From Amanita rubescens (taxonomy: Eukaryota; Basidiomycota; Agaricomycetes; Agaricales; Amanitaceae): a stretch of DNA of 64,000 nt. The notes beneath the pieces are model-generated. The model did not search any database, was not told the origin of the DNA, and worked only from the letters and a program-made list of their open reading frames with translations. The position numbers were made by a program, and so were the translations under genes. Shown piece after piece: positions 1-12,014 of the stretch (the stretch's first letter is position 1; each line of letters opens with the position of its first letter). Location of the stretch: contig WION01000018.1 of the NCBI GenBank assembly GCA_015039365.1, forward strand, positions 62,001 to 126,000, written 5' to 3'.

Positions 1-2867
1 GCCATGTGCTTAATGGATAAAGAAGGTACTGTGCATACGTACTTGTACTATATATTCTCTATGAGATGCTTTCGGCAAGATCCTTAACATATGCGCCGAC
101 GTCGCACGTACAGCAATACTCTAGCACTTTCTTCAGCAAGTCACATACCGGGATCGTTGTGGATAGCATATACCCAATTGTAACCCCTATCTTGTGCCTA
201 CGTGGACGCAGAAGGCATCATCGCGGTTTATAAATAACCATCAGTCCCACGGTATTGCTCAGCGCTCAGCATTCCTTCGGACACGATCCGTACCAGGCTA
301 ATCAGGGCTCGTACCTTTCATTACGCTCAACAGGATAAAGCACGCTAGAGACTCGGGACGCGCGTTCGTACTCCGTGTCGTTTATCATGCTCGTCGGACC
401 TATTTATCAACTCCACCGAAGCGGCGCAACTGGTCGCCACGCAGGGTGACCTTGTTTCAATTATGGATTCCTCAACATTCCAAGGTGCGACATTATTAGC
501 ACGGTCCGAGCGCGTATAACATATGACATACCAGCTGTGATTTTATATCTTATATATCTACGTCTTCCTGTTGGACATTGCTAGGGCCAGCTGCAATTTC
601 GATTAGGGTGAGAGCTCCTCTACTACATCAACGTCCCCATTGAAAACCATAATAGAAATATTAGATACCCAACAGCGATCTCACGACTCAGTGTCATATG
701 TCGACAGTGACGGTGCGAATTCGGCGTATTCGGCGAACGTCGTGAGCTCAAACACAAGATAATTCCAGGAAACAAAAACAATACACGTTTTTAGTGGTTG
801 CTTCTGCTGAAGAACTGCTTCGTCAGGGGTTTTTCTAGAAACTGGTGGGAAATAGAAACGGGCTTAAAGAAAAGACTTCATGTTGACTGGCAGGGTGGGG
901 CACGCTCAGGGAACCAGGTCCCCCCGCACACACGCTTCAGAGCGCGATCAGTCCCGGTCTGGATACTTCGCATCGGGTGTGTCCCGTATCGTATGTCACC
1001 CGAATTCGTCTGACTCTTAGCACCACGTTTCATATCATAGTTTCAACTTGTGGCGCAGGTGAATTTTTCTATTTCTGCCGGGTGAAGTCATCGCTTACAC
1101 TCTGCAGGCGAATCGAGGATTGATTTACAAAGAGCAACTTGACTACCGTTAAATATAACGCGACATGACAAGGCGAGATATCATTGGACGTTCGGCTCTG
1201 CGGGAGATCTGCTGCGGTAAAATAACGTTTGCTGATGCGCTGTCAAGACGGAGTGCCGAGCCTCCCTATGAGATGACGCGTCGCGCAGACAATCTCAAGC
1301 CATTAGAAAGACAGCCGCGCTGCGCACTTTGTCACTCAGGGCCTTTTCAAGAAAGGAGGATCTAAATATCTGATTGGTCGTGTGCCAAGACCTTGCCGCG
1401 ACCGATATTGTTTCGAGGCAATCGGTTGATCACCAACATTTCGCAAGTCCTAGTTCGCCAACGTGAGAAAAGAGCAATTATCTCCCGCTTGGTCCTTGGG
1501 GCAAGTGTCTTGGTGTCCACCTCAACTTCTCCTTTTGAGGTTGTTCAATTATATCTCACATCATTTGCGCTAATCTAAACAGATCGTCACACGTCGGCGG
1601 CCGTGCTTGAAGATATACTAGAAGGTGCTGCTAACCAGAATACAACCGGCTACATGAAGCAGGTCAATCGAAAAGCTGCTTTTGGGATGGGTTGCTTCCC
1701 ACCAGCACCTCTCATTAATAAGCGTGCACCAGCGCAAACAAAGGAAACGATCTAAACGGTAATTCTAAATCTGGCTATTCCATTTAAGTTGCAGGCGGAA
1801 CGACTAACTCAAAGGGGCTTTTGAAGAACTGAGACAGTACCAGCGGTTGCGATCTGTGGTCTGGTGAGGCACACAAAAAAAAACGAGACTCAGAAATGGT
1901 GTCACCAAATGCCCACTCACACGCACAAGACGCATCCAGAGGGGTCTGGGGCGGATAGTGGCATCCGAATCATGCTTTGATCGTAACATGACGCAAAATT
2001 GCGAGGTTGAAAAATAGTTCATTGGGACTCGTTTCTATGAAGAATTCCTTTACATTTGCTACAATTAAACATAAATTAATGATCCTTATGCGAATAGCAC
2101 CTCTGGATTGAGTCGAGGGATCAAGCTTCAAGGCTGAGGCATGTTATATATCATGATGCTAGAGCATTCCCATGTGGGGGCTGATGCCATGTAAATACGG
2201 TGGAGGTGGTACCGAAACCTGGAGAAAATTAACACCTCCTTTTTCACTCCTTTTTCCCCCATCTCTTTCTTTCAAGTTTCAATTTCAACCTTGATGGTAG
2301 GCGAACCCGCGCGGCCGGCATACCCCCCTCGTTTGCTGGAGGACGGAGCTTCTACCTTTTCCTTTGGCGAGTACGTTCTTGTTAGATTCCCGAAGGCGTT
2401 CATATGTTGACGACGAAGCAACCACCTCAGCACTTCGCATTCGATCCGTCAAGTGTACTTCTGGTCGAATAGTTCTTACGTGCTTGAGGTCGGAGAAGTG
2501 CTTGCAAGCGAATACACTGATTTATAATGGTCTTCGTCATGACTTTCTTACGCGTATTATATTAAAATATGGTCTTGCAATGTTATACATGCCGGAGCAT
2601 TCCCTGTCTGCTCGTTTACCTTGGGCTTGTCGTGCAGTATGATTTAAGCAACGTTCGTTTGGCGTAACAATACTGCGGGCGCCGACACTGGACCCGCGAC
2701 GAGGGTGCGATCTCTAGGTTTATTTTCGTTTGCTGTGGAACAATGCAGGGTAGCCTTACGTGCATGCGCGGAGGATGCAATTTGGTCAGAGTTCTGTGAA
2801 CACCCCAACTTGGTTAATAATCCGAGAAAAAATAAGGTGCCACGAACGAGCTTCGAGTTGGGAACTC
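1..2867. other. Gene-poor stretch, no recognisable gene
   Basis: Only short open frames occur, and none looks like a known family or has coding-like composition. An ATG at about 2294 (+) opens a 30-odd codon frame (MVGEPARPAYPPRLLEDGAS...) behind a pyrimidine-rich leader. It could be the first exon of an unidentified gene, but I could not follow it across an intron. No tRNA, repeat array or transposon end was seen. Confidence 0.5.
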
Positions 2868-3795
2868 CTACACTGCAAAAACACCATCCCCAACCTCATT
2901 CACCTCATCCATGTCTATCTCCACATTCTGATCTCCGCGAAAAATAACGTGCCCTGCGTCCCTTCTGGCAGGAGAGAGGTAGAGGCGGGTACACACGTTT
3001 ATTTCCAGATATCTTTGCCGGTTTTTTGTGTTCTTCTTTCTCCGATGTTGGGTTTGAGACTGCAACATGACTGGTGTTGTTTTCCGCATTTGCGTCCACC
3101 TCGCGAGCAGTAACATCCCACCTTCCACGCCCGTCCCAACCCTTCCTCCCTGGAGCAGGCACCCTCTTCGCATACCCGCACTTTACACACTTTAAGACCA
3201 ACGCGTGTTTATGACTGGACGAACCTAATACCGCGCAACCGTGTCAGATAAAATTCGGTGAAACGACATGGTAGAGGACGAGGGAAGATGGAAAGGAGAT
3301 ACTCAACGTTTGACACGAACGATGACGCTCATACCCGGGACTAGCACGCTCTTGCACGATTTACACAGGGTGCGTTTGATCGATGGATCCCTATAGTCGT
3401 GTTGTCGGAAATACGAATGTGATTGAAAGCACGGTTGAGTAAGCGGATAAATCAGCGATAATTCAATGTCAAACGCACATCTTAACCGTTGCCCGCTTCC
3501 CGATCATCGTCATCGTGTCGACATATGCACGGGCGAGTTCGTCAGCGGTTCTTAATCGGCGCCGGGATTGTTTGGATCTGAGATTTTTGGTTTTGGTCTT
3601 GCTTGTGCAGGCTCCTCGGTGCCTGCGCCTGAGCGCGCTTGAAGTTGTACCTGAAGGTACATTGGTCGGGGGTACATCATATGATAAGTTTGTCAGGTAT
3701 ACGCTGGCTTGATATAAAAAGTTCAATCGTTGGATGATATCTTTGTTCGGGATGCTGGCGGGATTGGGTATTGGTTCTTTGTCTTTTTTCGCCAT
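2868..3795 (-). CDS. RPR2: RNase P/MRP protein subunit Rpr2/Rpp21-type
   Basis: Likely the zinc-ribbon subunit of nuclear RNase P, which matures tRNA 5' ends. Exon 1 starts at the ATG at 3795 (MAKKDKEPIPNPASIPNKDI, then IQRLNFLYQAS, the family's N-terminal helix) and ends at 3479. Exon 2 is 3390-3308 (MDPSIKRTLCKSCKSVLVPG) and gives the first Cys pair (CKSC). Exon 3 starts at 3224 (SSSHKHALVLKCVKCGYAKR) and gives the second pair (CVKC). Both introns are GT..AG and keep frame. The tail (PARRDAGHVIFRGDQNVEID) also looks family-like but lies one base out of frame from exon 3, so either a tiny intron or one extra base lies near 2965-2985. If exon 3 is simply read on, the stop is at 2905; in the tail frame it is at 2868. 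The family assignment is strong, the C-terminus is uncertain. Confidence 0.85.
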
Positions 3796-6020
3796 GGTAA
3801 AAAGTTACGGTCCGGTCACGTCACTCAAAGGTCTCTCTCAATCCTAATCATCATCCTGCAGACGTCTTAGACAAGTAAACTGCAGCATTGACAGTATATT
3901 AGATGCCTACGTAGCAAACATCCGAAGGACCAAGTCCAGAAGCAAAGAGCAACCATAGCTTACCGCCAGGTTATGAGTCAAAGCCTCAGAGAATCATGAG
4001 CGTCTGCTCATACTGCACAAAGGCAAATAACTGCACAGAATACTTGGTACTGGCCTAAGTAAAGACTGGTGTGGAGACGAATGCTAAGGCCAGTAGATAA
4101 ACGTTGATTTTGACTAGGACGAAGACACTGTTGGTATTGCGGCATCCATGAAACTGCATAACGAAGTCAGCCTTCAATTCGGGTGCAAGGGGTCCCAACG
4201 TACTGGTATTACACATTCCTTAACGCCGTGAAGAAGGTTGGGCTTCTCCAGGGTCGGATGAAGGTTTCTCAGTACGCGCTGCAAATAAACTGACTCGTAT
4301 CGAAGAATGATTTATAACCTAAGCTATATTATTCCCAATGGATTAGCGAATGCCCGAGCTCGTGAGGAGTGAGTGCTCACAGTGTACTGTAAATCATCTA
4401 CTTCATGTCCTCCCAGGCAAATGAATGGATAGGCCCTGTGGGATAACGCAAGGGATATTATATGATCAGATCCATCTTGCTGTCTAATGGCTTTCAATCA
4501 TAAACTGATTCTTCATCCTCTTCGGGCCCACGGATGAACTCTGATAGAGTATCAAACACGACCGTTTTCTATGTCATCGCACCCCAAAGGGAGACCGAAA
4601 ACTGCACTGGTGATGCTCAGTAGGGCCGTTCGTCATACTGATGTAAAGGTCACCATTAGTTGTTGAATGGAGATACGAGACGCGTCGTTCAGTTGATCCT
4701 CCATATACGGTTTTTTGACAGACTGGATCTTAAACTGGCTTGCGCCTAACCGGGTCAAGGTAACAACGCTGGGATAAACCGGCTCGGTGAAGAGAGGACT
4801 CCCTCGTCTCCTATTTCAGGACCGAGCCAGAGTTCCAAAGGCGACTCGGTCGTCAGCCTATAGCTTCGATCCACCAATGACGATCGTATCTTGTGTTCAT
4901 AACCACCGAACTTGCTGGGGAAACGCTTGCCTACACCGGTTGTGTCAAGACATTATGTCCCTTTTCTTCTGAGCGGTATTCTGATTTGCCTCTTTGACGA
5001 ATAAACAAGAGTCAGGCGTACACGAAAATTGCACCACTGGCGATGGATTTCTTTTGACCTGTGAATTTGCTCGGGTCTTGCGCATTGCTGGCATTGATAC
5101 ATGAAAACGGGGCCAAGTCCTTTTGGGGTACGGTATTGTAATTGCTCTGAGCGGTTACCCGGGTGTCTCTAGGTTGCAAATGGGCGTGAATAAGAAGATA
5201 CGCGAAGAACAGGGCGCTAGTAGAGTACGCCGCCGGTCGCCACAAAGTGACAAATCTTGTGGATTTCTTGTGCGCTCTCGTCGGCATTAAGACAGACGAG
5301 TTGCATCAAATTCAACTGCTTTCAGTGTTCGTAATGTTCTAAACTGACTTAAGCATGTCCGTAAAATTAGAGAAGACGAGAACCGTTGGGACAAATTTCG
5401 ACGCATATGGGGAGTATGGATTACTTCGGCTTGCTCTTACGTCGCTCGCGTGTTGTTACCACCTGCAACCATTGCATTGATAGACAAATACAGTCCAACT
5501 AATCGACAAAAGAGAGACCAGGTACCACCCAAGTCCATCACAAATACCAGAATCCAACGATACAGAAACAAGACCAAGAGAATCCAAAGTAAGACCCAAG
5601 CGCTCAACCATTATCCCGCAGACGATCCATCCGACGAGTACACCGTAGCGGTGCTCTACCCCGCAGGGGAGCGGTGCATGGCATAGGCATCGTTGGTGTT
5701 GCGTGAACAACGGGGCAGCATCAAATCCTTCCTTCCTTCTTCCCTCAACTTCCATCTGACCCAAAGACTTCGGCAATTGCGACCAGACAAGAGGCGCTAG
5801 CCATCCTGCAAGTCGTTGATAAGCTGAGAATGCGTGCCGTATACGAAAGCGTAGTGTGTGGCAATTAACCCGTCAAGAGAGGGAGAAAATGTAGACGAAT
5901 AAATATGAGCGAGATGCAGAGGCAATAAGACAATGGCGAATTAGATAGAGCTGGAAGATGCCCGGAGCATAATGTTACAGAGGATGAATGTAGAAGAGAG
6001 TCCATGCGAGAGATACAATT
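3796..6020. other. Intergenic, weak ORFs only
   Basis: Nothing recognised. Two minus-strand frames are worth naming: 5776-5456, where two reading frames each give hydrophobic stretches (one with WVLLWILLVLFLYRWILVFV), and 5287-5012 (MPTRAHKKSTRFVTLWRPAA...). They may be parts of a small membrane-protein gene downstream of HAC1 that is broken by indels, but I cannot assign a family. The remaining sequence shows no repeat or RNA gene. Confidence 0.35.
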
Positions 6021-7242
6021 TTAAAAGACATTGATGCCAACCATCCCGGCGTTGTTGGTGAAAGATTCTAGATCCCAACCGAGGTCCAATTCGGGCAGTG
6101 TCGAATCTTCCATTATAGAGGAAGCCGCCGGCAACATTGACTCGAGCATCCTGCGCATGTCCACGTCGTTCACCCAAGAGCTTCCGAGCGCCTCTAGCTG
6201 CTCCACTCCATCTACCTGTCCTAATGCCTTGCCGTCTACACTAAAGTTGACGGGTTCATCCGTGGGCAGAATGGTCATTTCCGCCTGGGCGGGCGATGAC
6301 GACGTTGTCGTCTTTTGGAGGGCAGATGCATCCATGGATGGCAAGTTGTGCGTTTCGATGGATGGAGAAGTCGCAAGAATTTCGCGGAACAGACACTCCA
6401 TAGTTGCTTCGTCGACCTGCGCTGTGAGGCTCGTCTGTTGTTGAGGAAGACTGAGTTTGCGTGCCAAGGGTGTCAAGATGGAGAGGTAAGTCGAGCGAGG
6501 CGAAACCACCCGCTGCAGGGCCAATGGGGAAACCTCATTGGTCGCCATCCGTGCGAGATGGCGAGTGGAATCGTGCTCGGCTACCAGACCTGGCTTGATG
6601 CTGGGCGATGATATCTCAGAAAAGACGGGAGAGGGCGACGACTCAAAGTCAAGAGACATATGAGATGGAGCAGGAGAGAGGGGAAATGAAGCGCTAGGTA
6701 ATGGTGAAGGCTCGGATTTGACGGGAATTCCTGATGATGAGGATGCAGGTTCGGCGGGAGATGTACTGCGAGAGGGTGGTTCGGGTGAGGTGTTTGCGGT
6801 TGATATTGGGGTGGGTGGCTGTGGGGCGGGGGCAGTGATGCCTTGCGCACTGAGTGCTTTCAAGACGGCGTCCCAGCCCTTCTCTAGGGTGCGGATGCGC
6901 TCCTTTTAATTCTTCGTTTTCACGTTCTTGGGCGCATTGACGTTGACGATCCTTCTCTTCTTCGGCCAGCCGAGATGTAGTAGAGAGAGGTACAGGGGGA
7001 GGGAGACCCATACCGGCACGGAGGCTTCTGTTTTCCTCCTCGAGCTCGGCGACTCTACGCTCGAGATAGGTAAACTGAGCCTTGCGGCGGTCTCTGGAGT
7101 TCTGAGCTGCTATACGATTGCGGTGAGCACGGGCCTCCTTGCGCTGCTCTGGTGATACTTCAGTGCGAGCGCGTTTGCGGGAGGGACCAGACTCATGATC
7201 AGAGGCGGAAGAGAAAGAGAGGGCGGAAGGGTCAACGGACAT
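6021..7242 (-). CDS. HAC1: HAC1/XBP1-type bZIP transcription factor of the unfolded protein response (one frame switch)
   Basis: Start chosen at the ATG at 7242 (MSVDPSALSFSSASDHESGP). The basic region is clear (RKRARTEVSPEQRKEARAHR, then NRIAAQNSRDRRKAQFTYLE), with the NxxAAxxSRxRRK core of Hac1 proteins, followed by zipper heptads (LERRVAELEEENRSL). The zipper continues as ENEELK and then, one base out of frame, ERIRTLEKGWDAVLKALSAQ. The switch falls in an A4 run (T4 on +, 6904-6907), so removing one base gives a continuous protein of about 406 residues. The C-terminal half is Ser/Pro-rich and ends acidic and hydrophobic, as in an activation domain. Known for the family: Ire1 cuts an unconventional intron from HAC1 mRNA under ER stress. 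A CTGCAG at 6513-6518 resembles the Ire1 cleavage core, but no second site was found. The gene is divergent from the membrane-protein gene at 7564. Confidence 0.85.
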
Positions 7243-7563
7243 GGTTAGAGAAAGGACAAAAGAAGGCGGGGGAGGGGAAATATTTGTAGAAACAGGGGAT
7301 ACTGCGGAAAGCAGGACGGCTACGTGGAGGTCGTAAAGAAAGAATTGGGTGACGTGGCAACGCAATGATATACTTTACAAATATAGCCAAACATGTGGCT
7401 GTGTTCGTCGTTGCCACTGGCCACTAAGAATGGAATCGAGTCCGAGCGGGTCGAGACCCGATGCGCGCTGCTTGGCGCACAACAACCGGAGTGTCCTACG
7501 CCGTGGCCAGTGATCGTCGCTCTCTCTCTGCCTTTTTATTCCCCAGATTCCCCTCTGCGTGTC

Positions 7564-10500
7564 ATGTCCTTCATATCTCCTGCCCTCTTCTTCTTCTCTC
7601 CCCTCTTTCTTTTATTTCTCTCTCTTGCCCACCGCCCCACTCGAGTTCACCTCCACCTCTTCCTCATAGCTCTTCTAGCTCTTCTTACAGCCATCCTTGG
7701 TCTCACTGCCTTGAAAAAGGCAGAGACAATTTTCACATCTTTTTTCGTATTTGCGTGTAAGCATATATTCCTCGTGCATGTGAATAGCTCTCATGAGTGC
7801 GAGCACAGTGGAATCATCGTCCCTGTACATCATACTCTCTCTCTCATCTTATCACCTATACGTTAGTGCCCTCTTTCTCCTTCTGTCAAGCGGTAAGTAT
7901 AGCTCGCCTCGGTCCGCCAGCGCCTAACCGCGCATACATCTAGCAACCTTGCTCTCTCTCATCTCTACGCTCTTACCTCTACCTTCTGCCATCTCGCCCG
8001 CTCTTTTAGTCTTATTTTCTCTCTTATCTTTCCCCATCCTCTCGTATTTAATCTTCCCGCCAAAGGATTTGTCAGCCAGAGGTGCTCCCCTGAATTCCTC
8101 TCGTACACCGTCCCGCCTAACGACATCGCTGTCATTAATTCCGTTCCCATCGCTAGCGCCCTCCGCCTCATCGGCGACGACAGGGGCTTTCTCGCCAATA
8201 ATTGCCTCCGAAAAATTAGCTCAAGGTCGCTTCTTCGAGGTTGACCTAGAGGGTCCATCTCCACCTAATCATAATAATAGCTCGACAACCGGAACTCTAT
8301 CAATAGTACCTGTTCTATTACTCGTCGCCCAATTCTTGTTTCTCCTCTCCTGCATACTCGACATTTGCGCAACGTCCTCGGCACTCGAGACAAGCCAAAC
8401 AGCTATTCTCGTCGTGTCTAGCCTCCTCACCACATTTTCCTATTCACAGTACGTCCGCGATTCTATTCGTGATCGCATCCCAGAACGTAAGCCTATCTTC
8501 CCACTGTGGCTAAATGCGCATATACCCACTACCCTTTTTGCTTAAACTTCGACTTCCAGAAGCGAACGAATCTTGCGGTTCCAGTGATCCAACTAACCCA
8601 TACGCCAAAGGTGTCTACACTAATATAAACTCGACGAATGACGCCACAGTGCCCGCATCTCAGCATAGCCTCTCGCCAAATGCTAGCATGAGTTTCTCTC
8701 TTGATAGCGCGGAAGTCAGTCGAACAAACTCTAGCTTCACTCTGGCCTCGCATCACTCTGGCGCTTCACAGACTTTTCACGTCAATGGCCAGGCGGCCAG
8801 TAAAGGTAATACATGCCTCTCTCTCTCGACTACGGCTGACAGCAGTCGCTTGGCACCAGTAACCGCACAACTCGAACCCACCATTGGCCCCGTCCCACTT
8901 TGGATTCGCACTGACGACGCAACTATCCATTATCGCGCGGGCACAAATCGGGATGGTGCCACCGCTGGCGCTAACGACTCCGCTGCTAACGACATCAACT
9001 TCATCTACATGCCAACACCTGTCCGCACTTTGCCCCCATCGCTCTTATTTCCTGACGACAACTCAATGGGCGCCGCTACCATGGCCGATCTACGACAGAA
9101 CGCTCCGCGTCAGCCAATATCTGACGTTGCCTCCGATGTCGCCGTCGCCACTCACTTCCCTGCTACTGTGAGCAGTAAAAAGCCGCCGACGCTCGTCCAC
9201 AAACATTCGGCGTGGTCCATCTCTTCTTCCTCTGCTGCTTCTATTCCTATCGTAACATCGCCCACACCCTTCACATCCTCCTCGACTCTTGCCTTGTCAG
9301 GTATATGCATGAAACCAAGGTCTCAAACATTATCCACAGCATCATCTCGCCAGCTTCTGGCCAAGTGCGTCCCGCTGGACGTGCTCAGTCGGAAGATGGA
9401 AACTGCCAAAAATGGCTCTCCAGCCTTGCGACCAGGGGTCTCGAACGGTGAGAAAGTTAGGAGAGATCCGCAACAACCTTGGCTACGGGTAGACAACGGC
9501 ATAGGTTCGCGGTGCCGATCAATATCCGCGGCTAGTTCCTTCACTGCGTACGAAGACCCGCGACGGGTCACTGGTGGAAAGGAGAAGAAGAAGCGTGGAG
9601 GCTTTATATTCGGCGGTCATAGCCAGGGCAGCGAGGAACGCCAGGACAAAATCCAGGACGATAGCCTTCTACCTGACCACGGACCGCGCTCGCAGTCGCT
9701 ATTCAACCATCAGGGTGTTCCGTCAATTAGGCGAGCCATGAGGGGCCGTTCGTTGTCCATCTCGTTGTTGAGCAACTTGATAGGGCTACGGAAATCAACA
9801 GAACGCGACGAAGATGCAAACGAGCCAATAACTCCTTCATCGTCTGTCTCCATTTCGAGGTCGTCCTTGTTATCGTCGCTATCTATGTCGCTCTCCAGAA
9901 GCCCCGCAAGCCCAACTAGTCCCCCCAGCCCCCGAACCCCAGGGAGCAGCGAGCCTGGATCTCCCACCAGCTCTCGTAATGGACATGGGAAGAAAAATAG
10001 CTTATATTATTGGACATATCGTAAAGTGAAAAAAGACGTCAGCAGTTGTGCTGTGTCTGATTTGCATCAGGGCATGGAACAGGGGGGGGATAACGAAAGG
10101 GTGGGGCTGATGGAAGATGAGGGACCCCCTGACTTCATGGATTTGACAGATCCGTTTGCACCGCCTGATCTCGGGACAAGAGGATTCATGACAACGGCGT
10201 GTAGCGCGGATGAAGTGCTGTTGGGCAAGAACAAGAGCACTTCGAAGTCGAGTATGTGGGGGCGATTACCAGTCAGTCGTCACGGAGCAAAAAAAGGCAG
10301 CGCGGACGGAAGCGCGCCGGGCATCTGGTCCAGGGGTGATCATCAAGCCCAAAAGTTCGGCGAAAAAGACGAATTTGGGCTCGAGTGAGGCGGAGAGGCG
10401 GGCGAAGATCACGGGTAGCATCAATAGGGTGCGGAAGGCGACGAGTATAAAACGCGGAGATTCTTTATCCCGCTCTAACTCGAAATCTGGGCGTGGGTTT

Positions 10501-10759
10501 GGGTCGCTAAAGGGTAAACGATGTGGGTTGTCGTCTGGTGGTTGTCGAACGGCGGTGGCAAATGGCGACGGTGCGGCTGACCAGACAGGAAACGCTGGCG
10601 GGAAGAACATCAGCCGCCTGACGCGCACTGGCAGCAAGACAAGGGCGAGGACAAAAACAGTATCGCGAAGACGATTATGACCGGGGCGGTCTTGACGTTG
10701 AAGAAGCTTTGTTGGCGCAGAGGCTCTTGATGAAGCTCAATTTGGCGCCGGGTTCTTGA
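7564..10759 (+). CDS. Multi-pass membrane protein with long Ser-rich cytoplasmic tail, function unknown
   Basis: The first exon starts at 7564 (MSFISPALFFFSPLFLLFLS) with two hydrophobic helices. A donor GTAAGC follows at 7757 and further exons resume before 7949. Two more helices follow (LSIVPVLLLVAQFLFLLSCI; a second near 8400). An 8487-8559 intron (GTAAGC..TTCCAG) joins RDRIPEQ to ANESCGSSDPTNPYAKGVY. The rest, over 550 residues, is a Ser/Pro-rich tail with runs of Arg-Ser. The frame is open to 10388, but coding character passes to the next frame at an A7 run (10289-10295), and to the third frame before the conserved-looking end EDDYDRGGLDVEEALLAQRL..., stop at 10757. Both shifts are of the one-extra-base kind. 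I do not recognise the family beyond membrane N-terminus plus disordered tail. Exon boundaries between 7757 and 7949 are unresolved. Confidence 0.6.
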
Positions 10760-12014
10760 ATTTCTTGCGCATGATACCGAGTGTCAACTTATTATTTCAT
10801 TTTATTGTTTGGTACGGGTATACCTAAGGTTTGGAAGGTAATTCAGCATTGTACATGCTGCTTTCAGGTGTTCCCTGTATTGGTGTTGTATGTAATGTGG
10901 GCATTCGGGTGGATAGACGGATGGAAGAACGGAATGAATATAGATGTAGTCTTGGCGTGTATGTCAAAGTGCGCTTTCGGACGAAATAATAGAAGCATCG
11001 CGGTATGTATCTTGAGCGTTTGTTGAACGTTTGGGGGAGTGGCTTGAACAGGAGTGTGAGAGTTCGACCGGCAATATTGTGGCTGGACGGCGGTCGGGAC
11101 GATGAGGGGTTATTAATTCGCATAGAAGATCCCGGTGTTTATTGCCTCATCAGAAGCTGTTGGTGTGGCGGGAGGTGCCACCTGAGCTGTAGCAGCAATA
11201 GTCCGGTATCAACTTTCATCAACATGCCTACCGTAGACGCTTCTGTCAAACACGTCTCCTACCGGGAGCAAGTCGGTAGCGGAATAGTAATCGCGCGCGG
11301 TATCTCGGTGGTGAGCGCACTGGTATCCCGCGTTCACTTTTCTTGCCATGATTCGCATCGGTTCAAGCAATTTGGCTTCGCGTTCTTACATGTCTCTTCG
11401 AGGCCGTGTGTATTATAAAGTCGGTGACGAAGTCATGCCGAGCTGGAAATGGATACAGGAACTTGCATTTGGTGCATTCCCCGCTAAATTTCGGTGTCAG
11501 AAATAAGAACGCGCGAAAAACCATAAAGAAGATACCACGTGCATGATCCATGAAATTTATAATTTACGAAATAGAAGAACACGGTTTTAATGAAGTCTTC
11601 GATTAATAGCACGATATCCAGTTCTCTACCAGTATATGAGTAGAGGTTGAAATCCAGGTCGCAGCATTGCACACAAATGGACATTGGTGGGTGCAGAGGA
11701 CAATAATAAGATGTACCGGTTGAGATTGCTGTGCTGGGAGCTTTTTGAGTGTGTAGTTTGCCCCAAAAAGTTAAAATGAGGGTTTCCAAGCACCAGTAGA
11801 TAAGATTAAGCGGTTGAACAGACCCGGATGATGTTTGGATTGTGACATGTATGAAAGGTATCAGAGGAGCAAAGACTTCTTCGCGTTGGTTCAGAGGGAT
11901 ACGCTCCAGTGCTGATGTTAATGATGAAATATTCAGGAAAAGATAAGTAAAATTGCGTTTGTCGGGCTGAAAGAAGCTTGTAAGTATGTCATCGTACAGT
12001 TGATATACGAAAAT
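10760..12014. other. Intergenic, no feature seen
   Basis: No frame here resembles a known protein or has an exon-intron pattern. No repeat or RNA gene was noticed. Confidence 0.5.

Noticed and set aside
798..1578. Three short plus-strand ORFs as a possible gene
   Set aside because: No consistent exon-intron joining, no family resemblance, and residue composition is not protein-like.
2930..2980. A 32-base intron (GTGTGTACC..TGCCAG) near the RPR2 C-terminus
   Set aside because: Too short for the introns of this genome (45-75 bases); a single extra base explains the shift equally well.
6885..6920. A 21-base GTGAAAACG..AAAAG segment in HAC1 as a mini-intron
   Set aside because: Removing 21 bases does not repair the frame and it is too short for a spliceosomal intron.
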